Source: Alphaproteobacteria bacterium
GTDB lineage: Bacteria > Pseudomonadota > Alphaproteobacteria > Puniceispirillales > Puniceispirillaceae
Assembly: GCA_016779005.1 (NCBI GenBank)
Contig: JADHOL010000004.1
Coordinates: forward strand, 1-64,000
Length of the DNA stretch: 64,000 nucleotides
Direction: 5' to 3'
The notes beneath the pieces are model-generated. The model had not been told where the DNA came from and did not search any database. It saw only the letters and a list, made by a program, of their open reading frames with translations. Below, piece after piece: positions 54,239-62,625 of the stretch; within the stretch, counting starts at the first letter, position 1, and each line of letters begins with the position of its first letter. A program made the position numbers and the translations under genes.

Positions 54239-55549
54239 ATGGCAATTCGGTATTTAAAAGAGGGTAAATCAGCATTAGAGCGTTCTGAGGATGATGCTAA
54301 GGTACGTCAGATTGTTGAGACAACACTTAGTGATATTGAAGCTCGAGGGGACGCGGCGGTACGTGAGCTTGCCGAAAAGTTTGATAATTATTCGCCGCCT
54401 TCTTATCGGTTGTCAGAAAGCGAAATACAAGCCTTGATTTCGGAAGTATCACCAAGGGATATTGAGGATATAAAATTCGCACAAGCCCAAGTGCGCAAAT
54501 TCGCTGAAGCACAGCGCGCATCTATGCAAGATATTGAGGTTGAAACATTGCCTGGTGTAATTCTTGGCCATAAAAATATACCAGTTCAATCTGTTGGGTG
54601 TTATGTTCCAGCAGGCAAATTTCCAATGGTTGCATCTGCTCATATGTCAGTACTTACAGCATCTGTTGCTGGTGTGCCGCGCATTGTTGCATCCACGCCC
54701 CCATTTCAAGGCAAGCCAAATCCTGCCGTTATTGCCGCGATGCATATGGGCGGTGCAGATGAGATATATGTACTTGGCGGAATGCAGGGAATTGGTGCGA
54801 TGGCACTTGGAACCGAGACAATAGAGCCAGTTCATATGCTGGTTGGTCCAGGCAATGCGTTTGTTGCAGAAGCAAAAAGACAGCTATTTGGAAAGGTTGG
54901 TATTGATTTATTTGCAGGACCTACAGAAACAATGGTCATAGCAGATGAAACAGTAGATGCAGAAATATGTGCAACCGACTTATTAGGTCAGGCAGAGCAT
55001 GGGTATAATTCACCAGCAGTATTGCTGACAAACTCGCAAAAACTTGCAGAAGATACCTTGGCAGAAATAGATCGGCTTTTGATGATTCTGCCAACATCAG
55101 ATACAGCTTCGGTAAGCTGGCGTGATTATGGCGAGGTCATTGTCTGTGATACCTACGATGAAATGCTACAGATGGCAGATGAGATAGCATCAGAACATGT
55201 TCAGGTAATGACGGATAGAGATGATTGGTTTTTGGAAAAAATGACCTGTTATGGCGCGCTGTTTTTGGGGCCACGCACTAATGTTGCCAATGGAGATAAG
55301 GTGATAGGAACAAACCACACATTGCCTACTAAAAAAGCAGGAAGATATACTGGCGGATTATGGGTTGGTAAATTCTTAAAAACACATTCCTATCAGAAAA
55401 TCACTACTGATGAAGCCGCTGCCCAAATAGGGGCATATGGCTCTAGATTGTGCATTTTGGAGGGGTTTGTTGGACATGCAGAACAATGCAATGTTCGAGT
55501 AAGGCGATATGGGGGTCAAAATGTCGGTTATGGCGAAGCGGCAGAATAA
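54239..55549 (+). CDS. hpsN: histidinol dehydrogenase-family enzyme, probable sulfopropanediol 3-dehydrogenase (HpsN-like)
   Basis: About 436 residues. The enzyme belongs to the HisD family: [20 protein letters not shown] near residue 105, [23 protein letters not shown] near 192, and the zinc/catalytic region [16 protein letters not shown] near 245. It resembles HpsN (2,3-dihydroxypropane-1-sulfonate to 3-sulfolactate) in [15 protein letters not shown] and in [18 protein letters not shown] housekeeping hisD is less likely because no his gene adjoins it and an SDR follows 14 bases later. The start at 54239 follows AAGGAG by a few bases; a GTG 11 codons upstream is weaker. The sulfonate assignment is by resemblance only. 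Confidence 0.78.
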   Translation: MAIRYLKEGKSALERSEDDAKVRQIVETTLSDIEARGDAAVRELAEKFDNYSPPSYRLSESEIQALISEVSPRDIEDIKFAQAQVRKFAEAQRASMQDIEVETLPGVILGHKNIPVQSVGCYVPAGKFPMVASAHMSVLTASVAGVPRIVASTPPFQGKPNPAVIAAMHMGGADEIYVLGGMQGIGAMALGTETIEPVHMLVGPGNAFVAEAKRQLFGKVGIDLFAGPTETMVIADETVDAEICATDLLGQAEHGYNSPAVLLTNSQKLAEDTLAEIDRLLMILPTSDTASVSWRDYGEVIVCDTYDEMLQMADEIASEHVQVMTDRDDWFLEKMTCYGALFLGPRTNVANGDKVIGTNHTLPTKKAGRYTGGLWVGKFLKTHSYQKITTDEAAAQIGAYGSRLCILEGFVGHAEQCNVRVRRYGGQNVGYGEAAE

Positions 55550-55563
55550 TAGGGGCTTGTAAC

Positions 55564-56334
55564 ATGGATACATCACTGCCACGCACACCCTCTTTTAAGT
55601 TAGCTGGAAAACGAGCGTTGGTTGCAGGCGCCTCATCTGGAATTGGTGTTGGGTGTGCGGTAGCATTATGCGAGGCAGGTGCCTCTGTCACGCTGGCGGC
55701 TCGCTCTAAGGATAGCCTGCTCGAATTGCAAAGCCAAATGACCTCTCTTGGCTGGGATGCAACAGCCTGTCCAATAGATGTAACCAATATTAGTGCAACA
55801 AGAGAGATGATCGAAAGCAAGCCACCATTTGATATCTTGGTAAATAGTGCTGGAATGGCACGCCACGGCGCAAGCTTGGAGACGCGCATTGAAGATTTTG
55901 ATGCTGTTTGTGACCTTAATATCAAAGCAGGCTATTTTCTAAATCAGGCTGTTGCAAAGCAGCTAATCAATGCAGGAAAGCCTGGATCAATAATGACAAT
56001 ATCATCTCAGATGGCAGTGGTAGGCGGTATTGACAGAGCCGTATATTGTGCAACCAAGCATGCCGCAGAGGGATATACAAAGTCACAGGCAATTGAATGG
56101 GGCGCGCATCAAATACGCGTTAATACAATTTGCCCTACTTTTGTTAGAACAGCGCTTAGCCAATCTACTTTTGCAAACCCTGAGCGGAAGAAATGGATTG
56201 AAAGCAAGATAAAGCTAGGCCGTGTCGCAGAAATTGAGGATATAATGGGTGCTGTCGTGTTCCTAGCCTCTGATGCCAGTGCAATGATAACAGGCACTTC
56301 CCTTTTAATTGATGGTGGTTGGACAGCAGATTGA
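55564..56334 (+). CDS. short-chain dehydrogenase/reductase
   Basis: About 256 residues, a classical SDR with the NAD motif GASSGIGVG near residue 22, the active-site motif SAGMARHG near residue 98, catalytic Ser in TISSQMA near 144 and YCATKHAAEGYTKSQAIEW carrying Tyr and Lys near 160. It ends in the family tail DASAMITGTSLLIDGGWTAD. The ATG at 55564 has AGGGG eight bases upstream; longer readings would run inside the preceding gene. It is only 14 bases from the HpsN-like gene, which suggests the pair oxidises a diol in two steps (2- and 3-position), with the exact substrate unknown. Confidence 0.9.
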   Translation: MDTSLPRTPSFKLAGKRALVAGASSGIGVGCAVALCEAGASVTLAARSKDSLLELQSQMTSLGWDATACPIDVTNISATREMIESKPPFDILVNSAGMARHGASLETRIEDFDAVCDLNIKAGYFLNQAVAKQLINAGKPGSIMTISSQMAVVGGIDRAVYCATKHAAEGYTKSQAIEWGAHQIRVNTICPTFVRTALSQSTFANPERKKWIESKIKLGRVAEIEDIMGAVVFLASDASAMITGTSLLIDGGWTAD

Positions 56335-56488
56335 TACATCTAAAATCAGTCGCTAGAGGCCTCTGGTTGGTCTGATTATTTATTGAGCTATCATTTAAAA
56401 GCGATTATGGCACGACATTTGAATGGAAATAACCTGTTTTACATAAATGTTTTTTAAACCTGCGTTATAGAAATGGTCTAGAATACCA

Positions 56489-57112
56489 ATGCTGGGAAAG
56501 ATAATCGGGAAAATAACAGGCGGTGAAAGCAAGCTGATGACCGTAGCGCTTATTATGGGGCCAATCCTTGTGGTTGCGGTTCTTTTTATCCTGACTCATT
56601 TATTATTCACCCCAAAGCAACCTACCTCTGAAGAAATCGTTGCGTCTATTGCAAATAAGGCAATGCTGGGCGGCATTGACCCGTCGATAGTGGGGGTTAC
56701 AATTCCGCTTGATGATAATCAGTCGAGCGCAGATGAGGATTCTGAAGGTTCAGATGCGTTCGAGTTTGTATCATCTGAATATATATATTATAAAATCCCA
56801 ACAACGTTTGTCACCAATCTTAAAGGGGATGTCACTACAGTTCTCCGCGCTGACATAGCCGTTTCAACCTACCTTAAAGCAACCTCCTATGATAGTTTTA
56901 ATGAAGAGATGGTTGCTGTATCGCCGATAATGGTATCTGCTATTTTGACAGCGCTTGGCAAGATAAGCCTCGCTGATTTTACGGGAGCCAAAAACCTTGA
57001 GAAAACAGCTGAATATCTAACCCAAGCTGTTAATACGGAACTTGAGAAAAAAAACACGCTCTATTCCATAGATTATGTACATTTTTTTGAACTAGCCTTT
57101 AATGAAGGCTAA
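56489..57112 (+). CDS. FliL-like flagellar basal body-associated protein, orphan
   Basis: A 207-residue single-pass membrane protein. A hydrophobic segment spans about residues 17-41, an acidic linker rich in Asp, Glu and Ser follows, and the periplasmic domain shows YYKIPTTFVTNLKGDVTTVLRADIAVSTY and a helical end with LEKTAEYLTQAVNTELEKKN. This order (TM, linker, strand N-L-x-G, helical end and final beta strand YSIDYVHFFEL) matches FliL. No flagellar gene is nearby in the window, so it is an orphan or part of a split set. Sequence identity to FliL is modest. No strong ribosome-binding site is visible. Confidence 0.6.
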   Translation: MLGKIIGKITGGESKLMTVALIMGPILVVAVLFILTHLLFTPKQPTSEEIVASIANKAMLGGIDPSIVGVTIPLDDNQSSADEDSEGSDAFEFVSSEYIYYKIPTTFVTNLKGDVTTVLRADIAVSTYLKATSYDSFNEEMVAVSPIMVSAILTALGKISLADFTGAKNLEKTAEYLTQAVNTELEKKNTLYSIDYVHFFELAFNEG

Positions 57113-57143
57113 TTCAAATTTAATGGTATCAGGCACGCTTTCC

Positions 57144-58025
57144 TTACAAATTAAGCTGATAGGTAGCAGGCGTCCATCGATAGCTATTACCTGATTGTTC
57201 AATATAACCAACAGATGGAAATGGCATGTGGAACGCAATAATCGGTGCTTTACTTGCAGCCGCCATGCCCACAATTCTTTTGCGCGACTCAACAGCCATT
57301 TCTGGGTTATCATCCATAGAGAATTGCCACTCAAGATTAGCAAGAGATACAGCATAATGAGCGATGGTATCTGATAATATCATTAGCTCCTTGCCGTCAC
57401 TCTCTACATGAAATGCCATATGACCAGCTGAATGCCCAAACGCATTTAAGGCAGTAAGTCCGTCTATTATCGAAGCATCAGGTTCAATAAATCTGCATCT
57501 ATCAGCAAGCGGTACAACGATTTCTTGAAACATTTGGCGTGTTGGCCCTCTGAAATCTGGGATGGCCGCGTTGCCAGACCAAAACTCATATTCTGTTCTG
57601 CTGATTATAATTTCAGCATGCTTAAAGGTTGGTGCGCCATCTGTGATAAGATTAGCAATATGATCTGGATGTCCATGAGAGATGACGACATGTGTTACCT
57701 CATCTGGGCTGTATCCTGTCTTTTCTAGAAGCTGGTTATAACAGCCAGCAGTGGGACCAGGTGCCCGCTTGCCAAAACCTGGGTCAAACGCAATAAGCGC
57801 ATCTGGTGTTTCAATTAGGGTTGGCACAAAATTATGCTCTAACTTAGGATAGGGAAGCAGGTGCTCTTTTGCTACAGACTCTATTTCACTTGCGCTTGCG
57901 TTCGTTGCGGTAAAAGGATGCATGTCTTCGCGATGAAAATACCCATCTAAAATGTTGGTGATTTTGAAATTCCCCAATCCAAATTGGTAAATTTCTGGTC
58001 TTACATTTTTCCGTGAATCTGTCAT
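57144..58025 (-). CDS. MBL-fold metallohydrolase (lactonase-like)
   Basis: About 293 residues. The metal motif is HVVISHGHPDHIANL (HxHxDH, near residue 110), followed by the zinc-ligand His in NAFGHSAGHMAFHVE near 190 and Asp in ILSDTIAHY near 208. The FDPGFGKRAPGPTAG loop and FHMPFPSVGYI end are typical of AHL-lactonase/GLX2-like MBL hydrolases. GGAG six bases before the ATG at 58025 favours that start; an ATG four codons upstream is the alternative. The gene is convergent with the FliL-like gene and divergent from SCO1. Substrate unknown; it is clearly different from the ETHE1-like protein at 9980. Confidence 0.86.
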   Translation of the reverse strand: MTDSRKNVRPEIYQFGLGNFKITNILDGYFHREDMHPFTATNASASEIESVAKEHLLPYPKLEHNFVPTLIETPDALIAFDPGFGKRAPGPTAGCYNQLLEKTGYSPDEVTHVVISHGHPDHIANLITDGAPTFKHAEIIISRTEYEFWSGNAAIPDFRGPTRQMFQEIVVPLADRCRFIEPDASIIDGLTALNAFGHSAGHMAFHVESDGKELMILSDTIAHYAVSLANLEWQFSMDDNPEMAVESRKRIVGMAAASKAPIIAFHMPFPSVGYIEQSGNSYRWTPATYQLNL

Positions 58026-58050
58026 CCCTTGCTCCATAATATTTTCTAAC

Positions 58051-58105
58051 GATACTTATAATTTAGCATTATTTGAGCTGAATGATACTTATTTTATCGA
58101 TAAAA
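58051..58105. promoter_or_regulatory. palindrome with paired direct repeats upstream of the MBL gene
   Basis: A perfect 14-bp palindrome TTTTATCGATAAAA (58092-58105) is preceded by two copies of GATACTTAT (58051-58059 and 58084-58092), 33 bases apart, about three helix turns. They lie between the divergent MBL and SCO1 genes, a plausible regulator-binding cluster. No regulator is identified. Confidence 0.4.
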
Positions 58106-58300
58106 GAGAAGAGCCAATTGATAAAAATTTCGTCAATTCAGAATGTTAGGCATATATTTCTATCGTGAGAATAAATTGAAATTTATGTAACTGCGTTTTT
58201 TCGGTTTTGCTAAAACGATAAAAAGAAGTATTTAACTGCCTTAGATTATGTCTATATACCGTGATATCTTGTAGTGGGGAATCAAAAAGGATAGGGAATT

Positions 58301-58891
58301 ATGATGGCGTTCTTCTGGTCTAGAAAAAAACTGCTTTTAGGTGCTGTTCTTGCAGTATCAGCGCTTATTTTTGTGGTGAGTGACCAATTAGCGCGCAAGC
58401 ACATACCGCAGCCAGGTTTTTCAATTGGCGCTCCTTTTTCACTCATTGACCATCATGGCAGGCCAATTTCTCAAACGGTATTTGAAGGCAAGCCGTCATT
58501 GCTTTTTTTTGGGTTTACCTATTGTCCAGAAGTGTGCCCAACTACGCTTGTTGATTTAACCAGATTAACCGAAGAGCTTAATCTTCAAATTCCCATTTAT
58601 TTTGTAACGCTGGATCCAGAGAGGGATACCCCCCAGCAATTAGCAGATTATCTGCCTTATTTTGGGGAGCGGATAACCGGTATAACAGGGGATATTGATG
58701 CGGTTTTATCGCTTGCGAAATCATGGGGGATATACCGAAAAAAAATACCAACCTCTGACGGGGATTACACAATTGATCACACAAGCACAGTCTTTATGCT
58801 ATCTGACACAGGCGATTTTGCAGGCACAATAGCATGGAAGGAAGATAGTGAAGTTGTGAAGCAGAAATTACTTCGATTAGCTAGCAGATGA
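58301..58891 (+). CDS. SCO1/SenC family copper chaperone
   Basis: A 196-residue membrane-anchored thioredoxin-fold protein. Residues 11-28 are the membrane anchor. The copper-binding motif CPEVC is at Cys75 and Cys79, and the conserved histidine lies in DYTIDHTSTVFM near residue 160. The SCO1 family delivers copper to the CuA centre of cytochrome c oxidase subunit II on the periplasmic face. The neighbouring genes are not oxidase genes, so the oxidase is elsewhere. Its end abuts the convergent gene at 58892 with no spacer. Confidence 0.93.
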   Translation: MMAFFWSRKKLLLGAVLAVSALIFVVSDQLARKHIPQPGFSIGAPFSLIDHHGRPISQTVFEGKPSLLFFGFTYCPEVCPTTLVDLTRLTEELNLQIPIYFVTLDPERDTPQQLADYLPYFGERITGITGDIDAVLSLAKSWGIYRKKIPTSDGDYTIDHTSTVFMLSDTGDFAGTIAWKEDSEVVKQKLLRLASR

Positions 58892-59914
58892 TTATTTGCT
58901 CATTAACGCTGCTAGATGTTCAACATTATCTAGCCCTAAATCCAGCTCTTTTTGTTTGATTTTTTGACCCATTTCAATAATCGCCTGATTATAGGGTGCC
59001 TCTATGCCAGCTTCTTTGGCTTTTTCCACAATAAATCCATTGATAGTTTCTATTTCTGTGCGCCGCCCTCTTACAAAATCCTGCAAGATGCAATCCTGTG
59101 CAGAAGGCCCGATATGCCCTGCAAGTGTATCCATAAGCAATGCTGGTAAATCATTAGCTGTATTCACCTCACGCTCGCTCAACCCCATAATGGGATAGGG
59201 GGTGAAGCCAAGCATATCACCTATCTTTTGGGTTTCCTCTCCAATTTTAAGAATGAGCTCTCTCATTCCTGTGGTGTTTAGCCCTTCTTGTACAGGCCGC
59301 CCAAGAATAGCAAATGGCCCAAGACTCATAGAATTCACAAGTAGCTTCATCCATTTTGCAGATTGAATATCATCTACTTTTACCACTGTGCCAGCATGTT
59401 TAAGCATTTCGAAAATAATGGGAAGATGACGATTATTTTTATGTTCAATTGCAAACCAAGTTTTCTTATTTGGCGTATTGCGCTTTATCTGACCGGGGGT
59501 AAATAGCTCGCATGATAATTCCACAACGCAGCTTAGAACGCGCTCCTCTGATATAATTTGGCAGATATCATCCGTGGTCATTCCATTTTGTAGGGACACT
59601 AACATACCATCTTCTGCTAAATGCGGTTTTATAAGCTCGGTAATCCATTTGGTGTCATATGATTTTGAAGCCATAAAAATAATATCAAATGGCTCTGCCC
59701 TCTCCGCTAATTCGCATAAATGATAAATGGGAAGTTCTTGAGTTTTAGTTTCATCTGGCAGTTGAATATTGAGCCCGTCTTTTTGAATGGTCTCGACATG
59801 AGAAGGCCAAGGGTCATAGCAGCTCATATCAACGCCAGCAGCTATCATGTCAGCTGCAATAGCACTTCCATTTGCACCTATACTAACAAAACAAATATTT
59901 AAAGGAGTATCCAT
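58892..59914 (-). CDS. ketopantoate reductase-like (PanE/ApbA family) dehydrogenase (second copy)
   Basis: About 340 residues. The Rossmann loop reads VSIGANGSAIAADMIAAG at the start, a variant of the family's GAGAIG. FMASKSYDTKWI, SLQNGMTTDD and KWMKLLVNSMSLGPFAILG (with the catalytic lysine) are the remaining family stretches. It is diverged from the copy at 246-1238 and lies alone, convergent with SCO1. It probably reduces a 2-oxo or branched oxo acid; panE function cannot be assigned. An ATG four codons upstream is an alternative start. Confidence 0.82.
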   Translation of the reverse strand: MDTPLNICFVSIGANGSAIAADMIAAGVDMSCYDPWPSHVETIQKDGLNIQLPDETKTQELPIYHLCELAERAEPFDIIFMASKSYDTKWITELIKPHLAEDGMLVSLQNGMTTDDICQIISEERVLSCVVELSCELFTPGQIKRNTPNKKTWFAIEHKNNRHLPIIFEMLKHAGTVVKVDDIQSAKWMKLLVNSMSLGPFAILGRPVQEGLNTTGMRELILKIGEETQKIGDMLGFTPYPIMGLSEREVNTANDLPALLMDTLAGHIGPSAQDCILQDFVRGRRTEIETINGFIVEKAKEAGIEAPYNQAIIEMGQKIKQKELDLGLDNVEHLAALMSK

Positions 59915-60184
59915 AATCATTCTCATTTTAACAGTCTTAAAGCTTGCAAAACATAGGCAGAATAAAACAAGTTGTATAGCGATTTAGCATTTTTATTGTT
60001 AGTAATGATTGTTGTACGATGTGAGTTCTAGCACTGAAAAAAATTCAATCCGTCAAGTATTGCTAGACTGAACTCTGAAAATTGGTAATCTGGAACTATG
60101 CTTTCAGATATAATAGCTTGTAATCACAGCTATGATTTAAAATAATCTTACAAAACCAAATATAGCCAGAAGAATAGGAAGAAC

Positions 60185-60805
60185 ATGTATAAATTACGAT
60201 ATAGTAAAGCCTCTCCTTACGTGCGCAAAATAATACTTTGTGTGCATCATCTAGGTTTGGAGAATAAAGTTACTATTGAAAATGCAGATACCAGCGATCC
60301 ACAAGATACGCTGTATAATCAAAACCCCACTGGCAGAATTCCTGTATTAATAAAACAAGATGGCACGTCGCTCTATGATAGCAGGGTCATTATGGATTTT
60401 CTAGAACGCCAGTCTGATAAGTTTTTATTTCCAGAGGCAGGTGATGCAAGAGATATAGCGCTTACGCAGGCCGCGCTTGGCGAGGGACTGATTGATTCAG
60501 CCATTCTTTGGGTATATGCCCAAAGATATTCAGGCGACCAGCCAGCACCAGAATTATGGCGATCGCGTCATCAGGAAAAACTAAAAAATGGATGTGATTA
60601 TCTAGAACAAAACATTTCCAATTGGCACCCTGTCGAGCCTTATGCAGGCGCCGCAATAACGCTGACAGCCTGTCTTGGTTATTTATCATTTAGAAATGTT
60701 TTTAATTGGTCTGAGGACAGGCCGGCCTTAACAAAATGGTATCAGCAGATGGCTTTGAATTTACCAGGTTTTGATATTACAGCACCAGATCACAAGGTGA
60801 ATTAG
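60185..60805 (+). CDS. glutathione S-transferase family protein
   Basis: A 206-residue two-domain GST. The thioredoxin-like N-terminal domain contains the active-site region YSKASPYVRKIILC (Ser in place of Cys in the SPY(F)xRK motif) near residue 8 and NPTGRIPVLI with the cis-proline near 48, then LYDSRVIMDFLE as the glutathione gamma-Glu binding site. The helical C-terminal domain is complete. AGGAAG precedes the start. The gene is six bases upstream of the mesaconyl-CoA hydratase-like gene, so it may act on the same CoA or maleyl-type substrate. Confidence 0.9.
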   Translation: MYKLRYSKASPYVRKIILCVHHLGLENKVTIENADTSDPQDTLYNQNPTGRIPVLIKQDGTSLYDSRVIMDFLERQSDKFLFPEAGDARDIALTQAALGEGLIDSAILWVYAQRYSGDQPAPELWRSRHQEKLKNGCDYLEQNISNWHPVEPYAGAAITLTACLGYLSFRNVFNWSEDRPALTKWYQQMALNLPGFDITAPDHKVN

Positions 60806-60811
60806 AGTTAA

Positions 60812-61657
60812 ATGACAGGCATAACTTTTGAGGGCTGGACAGCACAGATACGCGAATGCAGCGACCAAGTTGCCAGCAGACTTATAGAACAGTTTAAGGT
60901 AACCTTGGATGGCCAGCTCTATAATGACGTGCCAACGCCACTTGGTATTCATTGGTGTCTTGGCCCAGAGCTAGAGCCATCGGGAAATCTTGGGTTAGAC
61001 GGGCATGTTAAATTAGGCGGTATGCTTCCCCCCATTAGGTATCCGCGCCGGATGTGGGCAGGGGGGGCGTTACATATATCAGATATATTTCAACCAGATG
61101 ATGTGGTTGATAAAACTTCGATGGTAACAGATATACAACATAAATCAGGTTCTTCAGGCCAGCTGTGTTTTCTGACCATAACCCATGAATTTTTTGTCCA
61201 AAACAAGAAGTTTTTAACTGAAATTCAGCGTTTGGTGTTTAAAGAAGACAGCCAAATCGATCTAAATAAGATCCCAAGCAAAGGGGCGCCAGAGAAATTG
61301 CCTGAAAGCCGGGCGATAAAGGCCAGTTTTAATACCGATCCTGTGTTATTATTTCGCTATTCTGCCCTAACTTTTAATGGGCACCGAATTCATTATGACG
61401 TAACTCACGCAAAAATAGCAGAGGGGCAGCCAGCTATAGTTGTGCATGGACCGTTGCAGGCAAGTTGGTTATTAAATATGGCTGCACGTCATCTAGGAGC
61501 GGTGCCTAGCCGATTTATATATAAAAACCTCTCGCCACTTTTTGCAGGGCAGATGGCTTGTCTATCAGTTGCAGAAGAAACTGACGGCAAAAGTCTGATT
61601 GTTTATTGTTGTGATGAGAGCGGAAAAATCACAATGAAAGGAGAGGCATTCATATGA
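60812..61657 (+). CDS. mesaconyl-CoA hydratase-like MaoC/FAS1-like dehydratase
   Basis: A 281-residue double hot-dog protein. The N-terminal part (LGIHWCLGPELEPSGNLGLDGHVKLGG, PRRMWAGGALHISDI) matches the FAS1-like dehydratase domain of mesaconyl-C4-CoA hydratase and HTD2-like enzymes. The C-terminal half holds the hydratase histidine in FNGHRIHYDVTHAK near residue 190, followed by VVHGPLQASWLLN. It would add water to mesaconyl-C4-CoA, giving citramalyl-CoA, which the CitE-like enzyme downstream could split. Its last four bases overlap that gene (ATGA). Confidence 0.84.
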   Translation: MTGITFEGWTAQIRECSDQVASRLIEQFKVTLDGQLYNDVPTPLGIHWCLGPELEPSGNLGLDGHVKLGGMLPPIRYPRRMWAGGALHISDIFQPDDVVDKTSMVTDIQHKSGSSGQLCFLTITHEFFVQNKKFLTEIQRLVFKEDSQIDLNKIPSKGAPEKLPESRAIKASFNTDPVLLFRYSALTFNGHRIHYDVTHAKIAEGQPAIVVHGPLQASWLLNMAARHLGAVPSRFIYKNLSPLFAGQMACLSVAEETDGKSLIVYCCDESGKITMKGEAFI

Positions 61658-62490
61658 CTATATTCATGCCAATAACACCATTATTTGTGCCAGGTACCCG
61701 CTCTGATAGGTTTGAGCAAGCAATTCAGTCTGGCGCTGATACTATTATCATTGATTTGGAGGATTCAGTCTCTCAATCACAAAAACAGATAGCAAGAGAA
61801 AATCTGTTAGGGTTTGATAAACAGGGGTGTAATTTATTTGTTCGGGTAAATGATTTGGATAGTCCTTTTGTTCGGGATGATCTTGCCTGTCTTGAGAAAT
61901 GCACAGAGGTTGGGATTATGCTTTCCAAATCTGAGGATCCGCATGCTATTACCCAATGGCTAGAGCAGCATAGCGTTACAAGACAGATTTTATGCCTCAT
62001 TGAAACCGTAAAGGGGTTTGCTCGCACAAGTGCCTTGATGCAGCATGAAAACGTTATTGGATGCGCGTTTGGGCATTTTGATTTCTCAACGGATTTGGGT
62101 TGTGAGGCAGATATCTCGTTATTAGCGCCGTATCGTGCTGACCTTGTATTGCAAAGCAAGCTGCATGGAAAAGCGGCCCCGCTTGATTGTGTCACCGCAG
62201 ATATCTCGCAGATAAATCAGCTAAAGTTAGATTGCGTGGATGCAAAAAGACGCGGATTTGGCGGAAAGTTGCTTATTCACCCAAGTCAGGTAAAACCAGC
62301 ACAGTCAATTTTTCTGCCTAGCAAGGATGACTATGAAAAGGCTAAAGAACTGGTGGCAGTAACAGCCAGCCAAGCCGTGATACAGGTTGAAGGAAGAATG
62401 ATAGATAAACCCATTTTAAAAAAAGCAGAACAGCTTATTGAAAAATATGACAGGCTAGTGGCAAGCAAGGTGATTGATGGGCATCGGTAA
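61654..62490 (+). CDS. CitE-like acyl-CoA lyase (HpcH/HpaI family)
   Basis: A 278-residue TIM-barrel lyase of the CitE/Mcl group. LFVPGTRSDRFEQAIQSGAD starts it, IIDLEDSV near residue 34 binds Mg2+, CLIETVKGF near 112 provides the catalytic glutamate, and GHFDFSTDLG near 136 the second acidic ligand; GGKLLIHPSQVKPAQSIF ends the barrel. With the hydratase upstream, the likely reaction is citramalyl-CoA (or malyl-CoA) to pyruvate (or glyoxylate) plus acetyl-CoA. The overlap with the upstream gene shows translational coupling. Confidence 0.86.
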   Translation: MTIFMPITPLFVPGTRSDRFEQAIQSGADTIIIDLEDSVSQSQKQIARENLLGFDKQGCNLFVRVNDLDSPFVRDDLACLEKCTEVGIMLSKSEDPHAITQWLEQHSVTRQILCLIETVKGFARTSALMQHENVIGCAFGHFDFSTDLGCEADISLLAPYRADLVLQSKLHGKAAPLDCVTADISQINQLKLDCVDAKRRGFGGKLLIHPSQVKPAQSIFLPSKDDYEKAKELVAVTASQAVIQVEGRMIDKPILKKAEQLIEKYDRLVASKVIDGHR

Positions 62491-62625
62491 AGGCTTTTAT
62501 CCTTAAGGGTGGTAAAAATCCCTGAAATCATATATTTGAGTAGTTTATTTTTTGTCAAAAACAATACTTCATGGTAGCGGTATGAGATGAGTTATGTATA
62601 ACGCGCATTTTAATGGAATTCTCAG

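Noticed and set aside
55450-55563. Extended N-terminus for the SDR running back into the HpsN-like gene
   Set aside because: The extra 38 residues overlap the end of a real gene, and AGGGG sits eight bases before the ATG at 55564.
53725-56334. A complete sulfonate degradation pathway
   Set aside because: No desulfonating enzyme (SuyAB, CuyA or Xsc) is in the window, so only the dehydrogenase steps can be suggested.
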